Shown: in pieces, positions 1-8,248 of the stretch
Numbering within the stretch: the stretch's first letter is position 1
Layout: the number at the start of each line of letters is the position of its first letter
Assembly (NCBI GenBank): GCA_043760535.1
Contig: JAYUOV010000298.1
Coordinates: forward strand, 1 to 25,171
DNA: 25,171 bases
Direction: 5' to 3'
From: JAZKFT01 sp043760535
GTDB lineage: Bacteria > Bacteroidota > Bacteroidia > Chitinophagales > Chitinophagaceae
The notes under the pieces: generated by a model
Told to the model about the DNA's origin: nothing
The model's database searches: none
Seen by the model: the letters and a program-made list of their open reading frames with translations, nothing else
Translations under genes and position numbers: made by a program

Positions 1-877
1 CTTGGAGTACCTTACTGAATGCCGTAATAATATCAATGCTTGCCATACCGCAAATTTCACACTTTTTTTCACTTCCACTAATTTTGACGAAGAACCAAAT
101 ATTCCTGCCACCAGATAACGCCATTTATTTTTTTGCCGTTACGGGAAACCGATTTCATCAGCATGGCCTGATTTAAAAACTCTTTTGGTTCTATTGATAA
201 AACTCTGCTTTCCACTATTGCATTGAAATATGGGTGCCATATGAAAGGTAACACAGGTTTATTATACTTATATGCATGTTGAAGCGTTTTTAAAAGGTTT
301 TGCTTTATAAAAGCGGTATCATTTTGCCAGCTAACGGCACCTGTTGGGTACACCTCGTATAGCGAAGGCATTAAAATATCGCACTGTTTAATAAGTTTTT
401 CACAGGCGTTTATTCTGTCATTCCAAAGGGTATCTACTTTTACAAAATAAATAGCCAATGGCTTATTCAAATAACCCCATTGTGCTTTTGGGCGTAATTT
501 TTAGCGTATTGAATGGCCTCAATAAAACTATTGATAGTATTGTTCCAGAACAGGGTGTTAGGGTATCAAAACCTTCGTTTTCCCACTTCAGTATTAAAAT
601 CCCTTTGTAAGTTAATATCAGGAACCCTCTTATCCAGCACTTTTTTAAAATTGCTTTGGTTAATGCAGCCTGTTTTTTTGGGATCAATGTCATCGTTAGA
701 GAAGTACAGGCAGTTGGGTATTTTGTTAAGTTTTATACTTTTAGAAAAATTTACCGGCATGTTAGACATGCACATGTAAAGCCTTTGATTGGGATCTTTT
801 GTGGAAACAAGCTGGCAATAAATACAAACTGTCGAAAAAAAAGAAATAAAAAGCAACATAATGGTTTTTAAATTCAT
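1..877 (-). pseudogene. Broken GH56 (hyaluronidase)-like secreted protein gene, second copy, partial at window edge
   Basis: This is a degraded paralogue of the intact gene at 3184-4095, read from about 877 down to the window edge. The start at 877 gives a signal peptide (MNLKTIMLLFISFFSTVCIY). The homology passes through at least four reading-frame changes, near 610, 550, 475 and 100. Matching pieces in order include LYMCMSNMP, GILILKWENEGFDTL (compare GLIMIDWEGRAYDLF), a block ending NYAQKH, then NKPLAIYF, CDILMPSLYEVYP, PVLPFIWHPYFNA and NGVIWWQE. After the last frameshift the tail WFFVKISGSEKK runs open to base 1. The acidic residue two places before the catalytic-type Glu is Lys here (KWE instead of DWE), so even a repaired protein might be inactive. 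The nearest neighbour is a divergent glycosyltransferase at 1133. Sequencing error is possible but unlikely, because long genes elsewhere in the window are open. Confidence 0.8.
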
Positions 878-1019
878 AGAGTCTACACTTTGTTCTTTCT
901 TAAAATAAAATTGAAATAACACATTGGTGCCTGATGCGTAACTTTACATATAAATACTAACAACGAAAGAGTGTAAAATATGAAGTATTGAGTTGTTTTT
1001 ATTAAGAAAAAAATAGCCC

Positions 1020-1078
1020 TTTGCGTTTAAAATTAAAGTACGCAAACCCCAAATAGAATATATAATTCTATTTGGGGT
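1020..1078. repeat. Two adjacent perfect inverted repeats (stem-loops) in a divergent intergenic region
   Basis: TTTGCGT at 1020-1026 pairs with ACGCAAA at 1040-1046 around a 13-base loop. Directly next to it, ACCCCAAATAGAAT at 1046-1059 pairs perfectly with its reverse complement at 1065-1078 around the loop ATATA. The second stem is 14 bp. No long T run follows on the plus strand, so an ordinary terminator for a plus-strand transcript is not supported. The pair lies between a minus-strand pseudogene and the plus-strand gene starting at 1133. A regulatory site, a minus-strand terminator left from a lost gene, or a mobile-element end are all possible. Confidence 0.75.
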
Positions 1079-1132
1079 AAGCAAAAAAATGATTATTTAT
1101 AACTGGATATAATAGCACAAATTTTGTAAAAA

Positions 1133-2344
1133 TTGGACAACAACAAAAATCAATTAAAGCCTTGGGTCATACTTGCACCACATCTTGTTTATCCTCTTCG
1201 CAATGGCGCAGATTTATATGTAGATGGCGTTGCCAAGGGAATTAGTTACTACTCAAATTGTTTGCTAGTTGGCGCATCTACTCTAAACTGGTATGAAGAA
1301 GGAAAAATTGTAAAATCAGAAACTTTTAAGAATGCACCAAGAAGTAAAATAAGCTCAGCATTAATATCAATTGTGACAGGCAAAAGCTATCAGGAGTCTA
1401 AATTTATTACAAAGACATTCAAAAAATTTATTGCGGCCTTGCCAATAGATTCAGATCAAAACATTGCTTATAGCTTTAACTCCACAGCAGTAGTGGCCTC
1501 AGTTTTAAAGCCGTCAAAAGGAGAAAAAGTCATAATTACTCATAATTTCGACATTGCTTTTTTTAAAAATTTACAAAAAAATCTAAGAAATCCATTATCC
1601 AAATTAACTATATGGAGAACTATACGACATACGGCTAATTTTCTTGAAAAGAGCCAAACTGCTTTTAAATTTGCTCATATAAATGAGGCGGATCTTAATG
1701 ATTATGCATTACTATATCCCAAAATGAAGCATGTGCTTCTAAAAGCCGGAGTAGATGCCCCGGATTTACAGACCATTTACAGTTCCAGAATAAGACATTT
1801 TGTTGATGATGAAAAGATAAGACTTTGCTTTACTGGCTACCTTGGTGGGCAACAGAATCTTGATGCATTATTACATTTTTCTAGTAAATACTGGCCTATA
1901 TTTAAAATGCGGTTTGGCGAAAGGCTTGTTTTTTTTGCAATTGGTAGCAACCCCGGATCTGCGGTAGCAGAGCTTTGTAATAATATGGGTTGGGTGCTTT
2001 TGGCAGATTTAGATGATCAAAATTTTAAAAAGGCCATAGCCACTTGTCATTTTTCTGTGTTGCCTTTTTTATTTACAAGTGGTACAAAATTTAAACTGTT
2101 TACAAGTTTAGAAAATGGAGTCCCGTTTTTGGCAACACATTGTATAGGTGTACAAGTAAGCGATAGCCCTGATAGCTGTTTTTTTAGTGATGATGCAGAA
2201 CATTGGGCAGCACATATAGACCAATGGCAAAACAAATTATTAAACGAGGGCACTATCGAAAGCCTTCATGGGTTTATTGAGGAGCACTCCTGGAAAAAAG
2301 CCTGCGGGGATTTTATAAAGCAGGGATCTTCGATTCAACAATAA
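1133..2344 (+). CDS. Glycosyltransferase, GT-B fold, family 4-like
   Basis: The protein (403 aa) probably transfers a sugar from a nucleotide donor onto a lipid-linked oligosaccharide at the inner face of the membrane. The N-terminal half begins with WVILAPHLVYPLRNGADLYV (11-30), an acceptor-side Rossmann fold with the glycine-containing loop of GT4 enzymes. The donor half starts at CFTGYLGGQQNLDAL (232-246), and SGTKFKLFTSLENGVP (316-331) matches the GT4 donor-binding helix. There is no signal peptide or membrane span. The start is TTG: a TAA stop lies two codons upstream and no earlier ATG exists in frame. A broken methyltransferase begins 25 bp downstream, so the two were probably one transcript. 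The gene is visibly more A+T-rich than the flippase at 5084. The acceptor and donor cannot be told from sequence alone. Confidence 0.85.
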   Translation: MDNNKNQLKPWVILAPHLVYPLRNGADLYVDGVAKGISYYSNCLLVGASTLNWYEEGKIVKSETFKNAPRSKISSALISIVTGKSYQESKFITKTFKKFIAALPIDSDQNIAYSFNSTAVVASVLKPSKGEKVIITHNFDIAFFKNLQKNLRNPLSKLTIWRTIRHTANFLEKSQTAFKFAHINEADLNDYALLYPKMKHVLLKAGVDAPDLQTIYSSRIRHFVDDEKIRLCFTGYLGGQQNLDALLHFSSKYWPIFKMRFGERLVFFAIGSNPGSAVAELCNNMGWVLLADLDDQNFKKAIATCHFSVLPFLFTSGTKFKLFTSLENGVPFLATHCIGVQVSDSPDSCFFSDDAEHWAAHIDQWQNKLLNEGTIESLHGFIEEHSWKKACGDFIKQGSSIQQ

Positions 2345-2369
2345 TTCCTAAATCAACTTTATATTTTAG

Positions 2370-3164
2370 ATGAGTTTTTATAACACGGTTCTAAAAAATT
2401 ACTTCATTCAGGAGCTATTAAAAAAATGACAGCATTTTGCTTATTTGTGGTGGAATGAATGACCGGAATGTTTTTTTGAAAATGGGTTTACGGATGTGAT
2501 TATTTCCAACCTTGACTATCATTGTGGACAAAAGGATCACGAACCGTATAGCTGGAAGCCAATTGATGCAGAAAAAATTGATGCGGAGGATAAGAGTTTC
2601 GATTGGGTATTTGTGGCAGCGGGGCTGCACCATTGTGCATCGCCCAATATTACATTATGCGAAATGCTACGTGTACGCCGGAAGGGCGCATGTGCCTTAG
2701 AGGCCAGAGATAATCTGTTAATGAGAAGTGCTATAAAATTTAGTCTTGTTCCAGCATACGAACTGGAGCCCTGTACACTTAGCGGGGGCAAGTGGGGTGG
2801 GGTAAGGTATTCGCAGATCCTCAACTATGTGTACAGATAGACAGAGGTCGAAATTAAAAAAACGGTAAACCCTTTTTTACCTGCTTACAAACACAACTAT
2901 TTCTTTTACTATGGCATGCAGGTAACAACCGACAGGCTGGCGATGTCGCCTAGTATGATTAAAAGGTTTGTGGCAAAAGTCTCTAAATTATTGGTTCCTG
3001 TTTTTGAGAAACTGCCACCGAGGTAATGTAATAATTTCGGTTTTGCAATTGTAAAAGACATTTAACTGCAGCCCTGGCTGATAAAGCAGGATGATGGCAG
3101 TTTAGTTTTCAACAATGAGTATGCTAAAAAGCATGTTAATGTAGATGCTTGTACCTGGAAGTAA
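2370..3164 (+). pseudogene. Broken class I SAM-dependent methyltransferase
   Basis: The reading runs from ATG at 2370 (MSFYNTVLKNYF) to TAA at 3162-3164, but is interrupted five times. Frame changes fall in an A7 run (2420-2426) and a T7 run (2471-2477). Between them the motif I segment SILLICGGMNDRNVF reads in the +1 frame. From there the original frame resumes: ENGFTDVIISNLDY, then SFDWVFVAAGLHHC (the usual methyltransferase motif after the acidic loop). In-frame stops follow at 2838-2840 (TAG, where Trp would fit: NYVYR-stop-TEVEIKK), 3024-3026 (TAA) and 3063-3065 (TAA), with recognisable protein on both sides, ending DDGSLVFNNEYAKKHV. It follows the glycosyltransferase at 1133 and probably once methylated the same glycan. 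Methyltransf_11-type folds are easy to recognise, but the exact target is unknown. Confidence 0.82.
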
Positions 3165-3183
3165 TATTAAATTATAACACCTT

Positions 3184-4095
3184 CTATCTTTTTGAGGATT
3201 TTCCAAACATTGCCTTTAAAATAATCTCGCGGTAACGTTCTATCACATTATCTGTGTATTCAGCGGCTGCCCGGCCATTTATTTCTTTTTCTATTTTCTT
3301 ATCTGTTTTTGCAAACCACAAATCTTCCTGCCACCATATTAAGCCGTTGCAGGTTTTTTTATTGTATGCTGTATGCAGTATGGCTTTTATATGCTTCGCA
3401 AATTCAGGCTCAGGTATACAAAGCAGGCCTACTTTTTCGGTGGCATCGTGATACCTGTGCCATATTACAGGGTAGGTTTGTTTCTTTAATAACTGAGCAT
3501 ACTTAATCGATGCCCTTGTATTATAAACCGCATACCCCTTTTCATCTAGCCATGGTTTTGATCCATCCTCAAAAATGTCGTAGAGGCAGGGCAAAAGGAA
3601 GTCTGTTTTTTTCATCAGGGGCATCAGGGCATCGTTGCGCTTGTGCAGCATGCTGTCTGTTTTCCACCAATAGCTTGTAAGGGGTATACCATAGTTGCCA
3701 AGTTTGGCATCGGGTCTTAGTTTTCGTAACCATATTATGAGGCCTTCCATTTTTTGCCGGGCATACACAAATTTTTCAGAATTGGGTATTTCTGTTTTAA
3801 AAAGATCGTAAGCCCTTCCTTCCCAATCTATCATTATTAAACCTGCATAATTTTTTTGTGGTACCAATATATCAAGCCTCGAAATAAAGTAAGCTGAATC
3901 TATACCCACCGTATCTTTTGTATCAATATCGTGGGTATAGAGTATGGCATAATTTATCATGCCCGAAGCCTTTACATTTTTTTTTACCACGGGGCTTATA
4001 TGCTCGGCAAACATGTACAGGGTTTTAGCCTTCGGGGTTTGTGCCGGGGCATTGTAAAGTAAAAAAATAAGGGGAATACTTAAAAATAGTTTCAT
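3184..4095 (-). CDS. Secreted GH56 (hyaluronidase)-like glycoside hydrolase
   Basis: The 303-aa product starts at 4095, chosen because it opens directly with a signal peptide (MKLFLSIPLIFLLYNAPAQ); a longer reading to 4227 only adds 44 unlikely residues. Read by eye, it matches eukaryotic GH56 hyaluronidases block by block. GLIMIDWEGRAYDLF (85-99) holds the D-x-E pair (D90, E92). LRPDAKLGNYGIPLTSYW (126-143) fits the hyaluronidase RPxxxxGxYxxPxxYN stretch. RNDALMPLMKKTDFLLPCLY (153-172) fits ENDxxxWLxxxxxxLLPSVY. YPVIWHRYHD (208-217) and NGLIWWQEDLW (250-260) fit the last two core strands. Family knowledge: these enzymes cut beta-1,4 HexNAc bonds next to uronic acid. I infer that it trims or recycles the polymer made by this locus, in the periplasm or at the surface. 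A paralogous pseudogene lies at 1-877. The family call comes from memory of motifs and is not proven. Confidence 0.68.
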   Translation of the reverse strand: MKLFLSIPLIFLLYNAPAQTPKAKTLYMFAEHISPVVKKNVKASGMINYAILYTHDIDTKDTVGIDSAYFISRLDILVPQKNYAGLIMIDWEGRAYDLFKTEIPNSEKFVYARQKMEGLIIWLRKLRPDAKLGNYGIPLTSYWWKTDSMLHKRNDALMPLMKKTDFLLPCLYDIFEDGSKPWLDEKGYAVYNTRASIKYAQLLKKQTYPVIWHRYHDATEKVGLLCIPEPEFAKHIKAILHTAYNKKTCNGLIWWQEDLWFAKTDKKIEKEINGRAAAEYTDNVIERYREIILKAMFGKSSKR

Positions 4096-4241
4096 CAGAA
4101 GGGCATTTATAAAAAAATATGGAACGTTTTTTTGGGTAAAAGTATATAACAATCTACTTTGCTGACTCATGTAGCCAAAGCAATAGTTACAACCCCACGA
4201 TTTAACAATCCGCTTATTTTTATCCAAACTTCACTCGTTCT

Positions 4242-4973
4242 ATGATCAAAAACTTTCTCCACGCCTATGTTTGGGCAAAACGGCATAAGATAGGGCTGCT
4301 CCTACCAAAGGAAGTGGTGGCCATTATGCCCTATTTACAAAAAGGAACTTCATTTATAGACATAGGTGCACATGCAGGTTCATGGAGTGTTCCCTTGGCA
4401 AAAGGGGTTCCTTAAAACACAATTTATGCAATCGAAGCTTTGCCTTACTATGCAAAAACCCTTGTTTGGCTTTTGCGGTTATTGAGGATAAAAAATGTAA
4501 AAGTGCTGAATAATGCTGTAATGGATAAGCAAACAAAGCTGCAATTTGTATGGAAAGATAATGCCGGGAACATGTTAACTGGGTTAACACATACTAAGAG
4601 GAACACAGAGACCAGCGCCCAAACCATAGGCGTACGAGGCATTACACTGGATGATTTTTTTATGAATGTAAACGAAAAAGCAGGGTTCATAAAAATAGAT
4701 ATTGAAGGAGCCGAGTTACTGGCTTTAAGGGGTGCGGTGGAGCTAATTAAAAAGAACCACCCTATTATTTATGTGGAAGCCTATTAGCGCTATTGCGAAG
4801 GATATGGGTACTGACTGGTTGATTTATTTAGTTTTATGGAGGATTTAAACTATGTCCCCCATCAACTGGGTACTGATGGCAAGTTTACTGCAGCCAGCCC
4901 TGAAGCCTATGGAGAAGAAGGGGATATCTGGTTTTTTATAAGACTACATTTTAAAGCCGGGAGCAATAATTAA
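4242..4973 (+). pseudogene. Broken FkbM family methyltransferase
   Basis: One reading frame from ATG at 4242 to TAA at 4971-4973 keeps the protein recognisable throughout, but it holds three internal stops. They are TAA at 4413-4415 (KGVP-stop-NTIYAIEALP), TAG at 4785-4787 (IIYVEAY-stop-RYCEGYGY) and TGA at 4812-4814 (GYGY-stop-LVDLF, where Trp fits). The SAM-binding motif TSFIDIGAHAGSWSVPLAKG, the acidic IYAIEALP strand, and FIKIDIEGAELLALRGA with IIYVEAY are all typical of FkbM O-methyltransferases, which decorate glycans and natural products. There is no frameshift, so decay has been by substitution only. It lies just upstream of the flippase at 5084 on the same strand. Confidence 0.85.
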
Positions 4974-4982
4974 AATGCACTT

Positions 4983-5029
4983 AAGCCAGGTACCACCAAA
5001 GAGTTGGCGGCTTACACATCACCTGGCTT
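4983..5029. repeat. 9-bp inverted repeat between FkbM pseudogene and flippase
   Basis: AAGCCAGGT at 4983-4991 is the exact reverse complement of ACCTGGCTT at 5021-5029, with a 29-base loop. It starts 10 bases after the stop of the FkbM pseudogene. No T tract follows, so it is a weak candidate for a terminator. It could instead be a structure in the flippase leader. Confidence 0.4.
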
Positions 5030-5083
5030 GTCCTTAGTACCTTACATCTGCCGGTAGGCAAAAAAGTTTTAATAGTACTTACA

Positions 5084-6379
5084 ATGAAATTGAAAAAATT
5101 TGCCGGCTTGCGGTTGCTTTCTGTAATGTTGGAATTTATATACGGCTTTGGTCAGCCCTTTGTGTTTAGCCGTAGTTTTGGCGAAGCCGATTTCGCCTTT
5201 ATCCTTATCCTGTATTCATGTGCCGTTTACTTTACTTTTTTCGATGCCGGCATCAGCAAGTTATCTTATGCCAGGCTGCGCAAGTCTTATATTACCGGCA
5301 CCAGCAGCTTGCCTCAGGTACTAAGCAACACTCTTATCTTTTACATTGCTCTTTCGGTAGTGGTTACCGGCTTGTTTCTAGTGTTTACGCTTAGCCTGTC
5401 CTATTTTTTTACCAATGGTTTTCGGTGGTATGTACTCATGCTTTTTAGCATGGCCACCGGCCTCAATATTATGTTCAGCTTTTTCCGCAGTATTTATAAT
5501 GCACTGGATCTTTCGGTTAAGTTTGAGTATATGGATATGGGGCGTAAGCTTATTAATATTGCCGCACTGGCTCTGCTTTTTCTCGACAAAACCATGCTGC
5601 TTACAGGGCTGGTAATGCTGGTGGGGCTTGCCTTTATTTTTCTTGTCATCATATTTACCCTTATCCGGCATTTTAGTATTCCGCGGCAGTTGTTTAAGTT
5701 TTCTTCCTCCGGTATATGGGCCCTTATCAAAGAGAATTTCAGCCAGAGCAGGTATATCTTTTTGTTTACCATATCCGAAACGGTGGTGTACAATTCCGGC
5801 TTTATCCTTATCCCATTTTTTCTGCTCAACCGGGATATTATACAGTACAATCTATGGATGAAGATATATCTGGGCATAGCTGTGTTTATGCGTATAGTTA
5901 CCGATGTTACCCTGCACAACATTACCCGGCATTATTTTAACAATGAAATTGCTGCGGCAAAAAAATGGTATTTCAAAACGATCTGGCTTAGCCTGGGCCT
6001 TGTAAGTTGTGGCACGCTGGTGTTTTATCTGTTACAGGGCCGCATTTTTCCTTCATGGGTAGGAGCGGGTTATGTATTTAATAACTGGCTCATAGCGGCA
6101 TTGCTGATAATGCTTACAGGCAACAGCCTTCAGCATGTGTCTGGCAGTTTCTTACTAAGCACAGGCCATCATTTTAAACAAACCGGCAAGTTAAGTATGG
6201 TAATGGCCATGGTAACTATTACGGTGCTGCTGTTATGCTTGTTATTATTAAAAAAACTGGGGGTTTGCATACTCATTATCTCAATTGTGTACATAGCAGG
6301 CTCGCTGCTTTATCGGAAACTTGCCGTAAATGCTTTTAATATTGTACCCATAAATGCTGTAAACGAAGATTTAGTATGA
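5084..6379 (+). CDS. Wzx-like polysaccharide flippase (MOP superfamily)
   Basis: The protein (431 aa) is almost entirely hydrophobic, with about twelve predicted membrane spans, and opens with KFAGLRLLSVMLEFIYGFGQ. Its length and layout fit lipid-linked oligosaccharide flippases of the Wzx/MATE-like group, which move undecaprenyl-linked repeat units across the inner membrane. The two-residue Arg-Ser-Phe motif followed by an acidic residue in the first loop (FSRSFGEADFAFI) is typical of such transporters. Its last bases overlap the next gene as ATGA, so translation of the two is probably coupled. It supplies the export step for the Wzy/Wzz pathway encoded on the opposite strand at 10263-12715. 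Sequence identity in this family is low, so the substrate cannot be predicted. Confidence 0.8.
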   Translation: MKLKKFAGLRLLSVMLEFIYGFGQPFVFSRSFGEADFAFILILYSCAVYFTFFDAGISKLSYARLRKSYITGTSSLPQVLSNTLIFYIALSVVVTGLFLVFTLSLSYFFTNGFRWYVLMLFSMATGLNIMFSFFRSIYNALDLSVKFEYMDMGRKLINIAALALLFLDKTMLLTGLVMLVGLAFIFLVIIFTLIRHFSIPRQLFKFSSSGIWALIKENFSQSRYIFLFTISETVVYNSGFILIPFFLLNRDIIQYNLWMKIYLGIAVFMRIVTDVTLHNITRHYFNNEIAAAKKWYFKTIWLSLGLVSCGTLVFYLLQGRIFPSWVGAGYVFNNWLIAALLIMLTGNSLQHVSGSFLLSTGHHFKQTGKLSMVMAMVTITVLLLCLLLLKKLGVCILIISIVYIAGSLLYRKLAVNAFNIVPINAVNEDLV

Positions 6380-7467
6380 ACGAAATATTTACCGCCAAAA
6401 CCATAGCCGACGTGTATGCCCTTCGCAGCACCACAGCCTCTTATAATAAAATTATCATCCACACCAAAAAACTAAAATACCTGCGCCTGGTAAGGCATGT
6501 GGTAAAGTATTCTTATTGGGCACTGCAAACTGGCGGGCAAATAGATATAATTGACGAACCATCCCGGTCGTACCTGATTACAAAACGGTTTATTGACTTT
6601 TGGCAGGTAAGGCTGGAAGTTTTTAGAAGCGTAGGGCCACTCATGGTAACCGAACTTTGCGATAATAAAAAGGGCCATATAGTACTTACCAAAAAAGAAG
6701 CCACAGCCGGGCATACCGGCATTTCCTTTGGCATCGTGTTCAGCGGTTCGGATACCGATAAGCAACTAATAGCTCATGTGCTGGATTCTATTAAAGCCAA
6801 TACCTTTTTACAAAGCATTCCTTACGAAGTAATTGTGTGCGGCCCTCTCGGTTTCGACTCTTTATTTTTTGATAACTGGAAAGAGCCACTAAACGTGCAG
6901 TACCTGCCGTTTGATATGCCCAATGAGCCGGGCAGGATTATGATTTGCCAGAAAAAAAATGCCCTGTACGCCCAATGCCAGTACAGTATAATTACCATTA
7001 CACACACAAGAATATTGTACACCCCAAATTTTGCAGAAACATTATTGGGCAGGCAGTTTGATGTGTGCTTACCCAATGTGAGATTAAAGGATGGTAGCCA
7101 GTACATTGACTATGCATTGATGGAGAGCTACGACAATCTTAATAGCACAAGAAGAAAGCGAGGGATGCTGGCTACTACATTTGGAGAACATTACCTCCAT
7201 TTTTTACACAACAATGTTCAATGGCTTGATGGAGGCATAACGGTATTTAACAAACATGCCGTACCATTACCACCCTATCATAACCAGGTGGCCTGGGCCG
7301 AGGCCGAAGATGTGGTAATGTGCCAGAAACTTACCAACGATGGAATAGTATTAGATTACCTGTACGAGTGTAAGTGTGTAAGCCAGACAAGTAAAGTAAA
7401 TTCAAAATTTGAATGGGCTAAAAAAATTATTAGGCGTTTATTATTCATCTATAATAAGAGGAGTTAA
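6376..7467 (+). CDS. GT2-like glycosyltransferase with an N-terminal extension
   Basis: The 363-aa protein starts inside the flippase stop codon (4-bp overlap). From about residue 115 it resembles a GT-A family 2 enzyme: TGISFGIVFSGSDTDKQLIAHVLDSI is a first beta strand plus helix, followed by YEVIVCGP, and later WLDGGITVFNKHAV with WAEAEDVVMCQKL, a typical late acidic acceptor-side motif. The usual DxD after the donor strand is not obvious (ITITHTRILYTPNFAETLL stands in its place). The first 108 residues are not typical of GT2: LQTGGQIDIIDEP and GHIVLTKKEA resemble the C-terminal half of a SAM methyltransferase, so this may be a fusion remnant. It ends 15 bp from the convergent nucleotidyltransferase gene with no hairpin visible between them. 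Confidence 0.68.
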   Translation: MNEIFTAKTIADVYALRSTTASYNKIIIHTKKLKYLRLVRHVVKYSYWALQTGGQIDIIDEPSRSYLITKRFIDFWQVRLEVFRSVGPLMVTELCDNKKGHIVLTKKEATAGHTGISFGIVFSGSDTDKQLIAHVLDSIKANTFLQSIPYEVIVCGPLGFDSLFFDNWKEPLNVQYLPFDMPNEPGRIMICQKKNALYAQCQYSIITITHTRILYTPNFAETLLGRQFDVCLPNVRLKDGSQYIDYALMESYDNLNSTRRKRGMLATTFGEHYLHFLHNNVQWLDGGITVFNKHAVPLPPYHNQVAWAEAEDVVMCQKLTNDGIVLDYLYECKCVSQTSKVNSKFEWAKKIIRRLLFIYNKRS

Positions 7468-7482
7468 GTCACCGACTGATTA

Positions 7483-8247
7483 TTAACCGGTAAAACCGGG
7501 GCTATTTCTATTGGCATCTACATATTGGGCCAGGCATAAATAATATTCATCGGGTACACCGCAAAAGTTAACTTCTGTCCTGTCTATAAGAGCTATGTGG
7601 ATATTTTTTTGCTTACAGATAAGCGTATTGTAAATAGGAGCCACATACCATTCTTTCAAACCATTTTGAATCGCTTCTGACTTTGCTGTTGCAAATGCAT
7701 CAAGAAACATTTGTGCCGTCCTAAAGTAGTATAAACCCGTAGAACAATAGTTAGAAATGGGTTTCTTTTCGGCTGTTTTAGTAACCCTTGTAGATGTTTC
7801 CGATTCCGTTTTGGCGTAGGACCAGTTATTTCCTTCACCATAAAATACTTCGAGGTATCCATCCCATTCTGCCATTGAATCGGGAAACCTGAAATTGTTT
7901 CTAAAGGTGTCGATATTAAATATGGTTATGGGTTCATCTTGATTTACGGATGAAAGTGCTAGTCCAAGTTCCACTGTTTCAGCCTGCCCCCTTGTGGGCT
8001 TTTCCAATATGACAATTTCAAAATCGGCAATGCCCATCAAATTACATTCAGCCTCGATAAACAACTGGGTATCGTAAAGGTGTCGGGCAATAAAAACAAA
8101 TTTACAAGTGTTAAAATAGTTTGAGAAGCTACTTACTGAAATATTGAAAAGGCTTTTGTTACCCACGTAGAGCATATACTTAGGTAGCACAAAGCCGGCA
8201 TTGATAAATCTCTGGCTGAGCCCCGCCATAGAAAAAATAATTGTCAT
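7483..8247 (-). CDS. Sugar/small-molecule nucleotidyltransferase of a capsule cassette
   Basis: This 254-aa protein has the N-terminal signature of nucleotidyltransferases, FSMAGLSQRFINAGFVLPKY (compare MAGxGxRFxxAGxxxPK), which binds the NTP phosphates. TIFNIDTFRNNF gives the metal-binding Asp after the central strand. WNSY-like and YCSTGLYYF segments fit the sugar-side lobe, and VNFCGVPDEYY is the usual end of the core. It most likely couples CTP or another NTP to a phosphorylated small molecule. It is the last gene of a minus-strand run: its start lies 1 bp after the stop of the fused kinase gene. Together with the two genes upstream it forms an activate, phosphorylate, dephosphorylate set. 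The true substrate is unknown; related capsule cassettes make activated phospho-substituents. Confidence 0.72.
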   Translation of the reverse strand: MTIIFSMAGLSQRFINAGFVLPKYMLYVGNKSLFNISVSSFSNYFNTCKFVFIARHLYDTQLFIEAECNLMGIADFEIVILEKPTRGQAETVELGLALSSVNQDEPITIFNIDTFRNNFRFPDSMAEWDGYLEVFYGEGNNWSYAKTESETSTRVTKTAEKKPISNYCSTGLYYFRTAQMFLDAFATAKSEAIQNGLKEWYVAPIYNTLICKQKNIHIALIDRTEVNFCGVPDEYYLCLAQYVDANRNSPGFTG

Positions 8248-8248
8248 T

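Noticed and set aside
2370..3164. Stop-codon readthrough or recoding in the methyltransferase
   Set aside because: TAG and TAA both appear in frame, two frameshifts occur as well, and intact genes around it end at the same codons.
4096..4227. 44-residue extension of the GH56-like protein
   Set aside because: It would put the signal peptide at an internal position; the start at 4095 gives a normal secretion signal.
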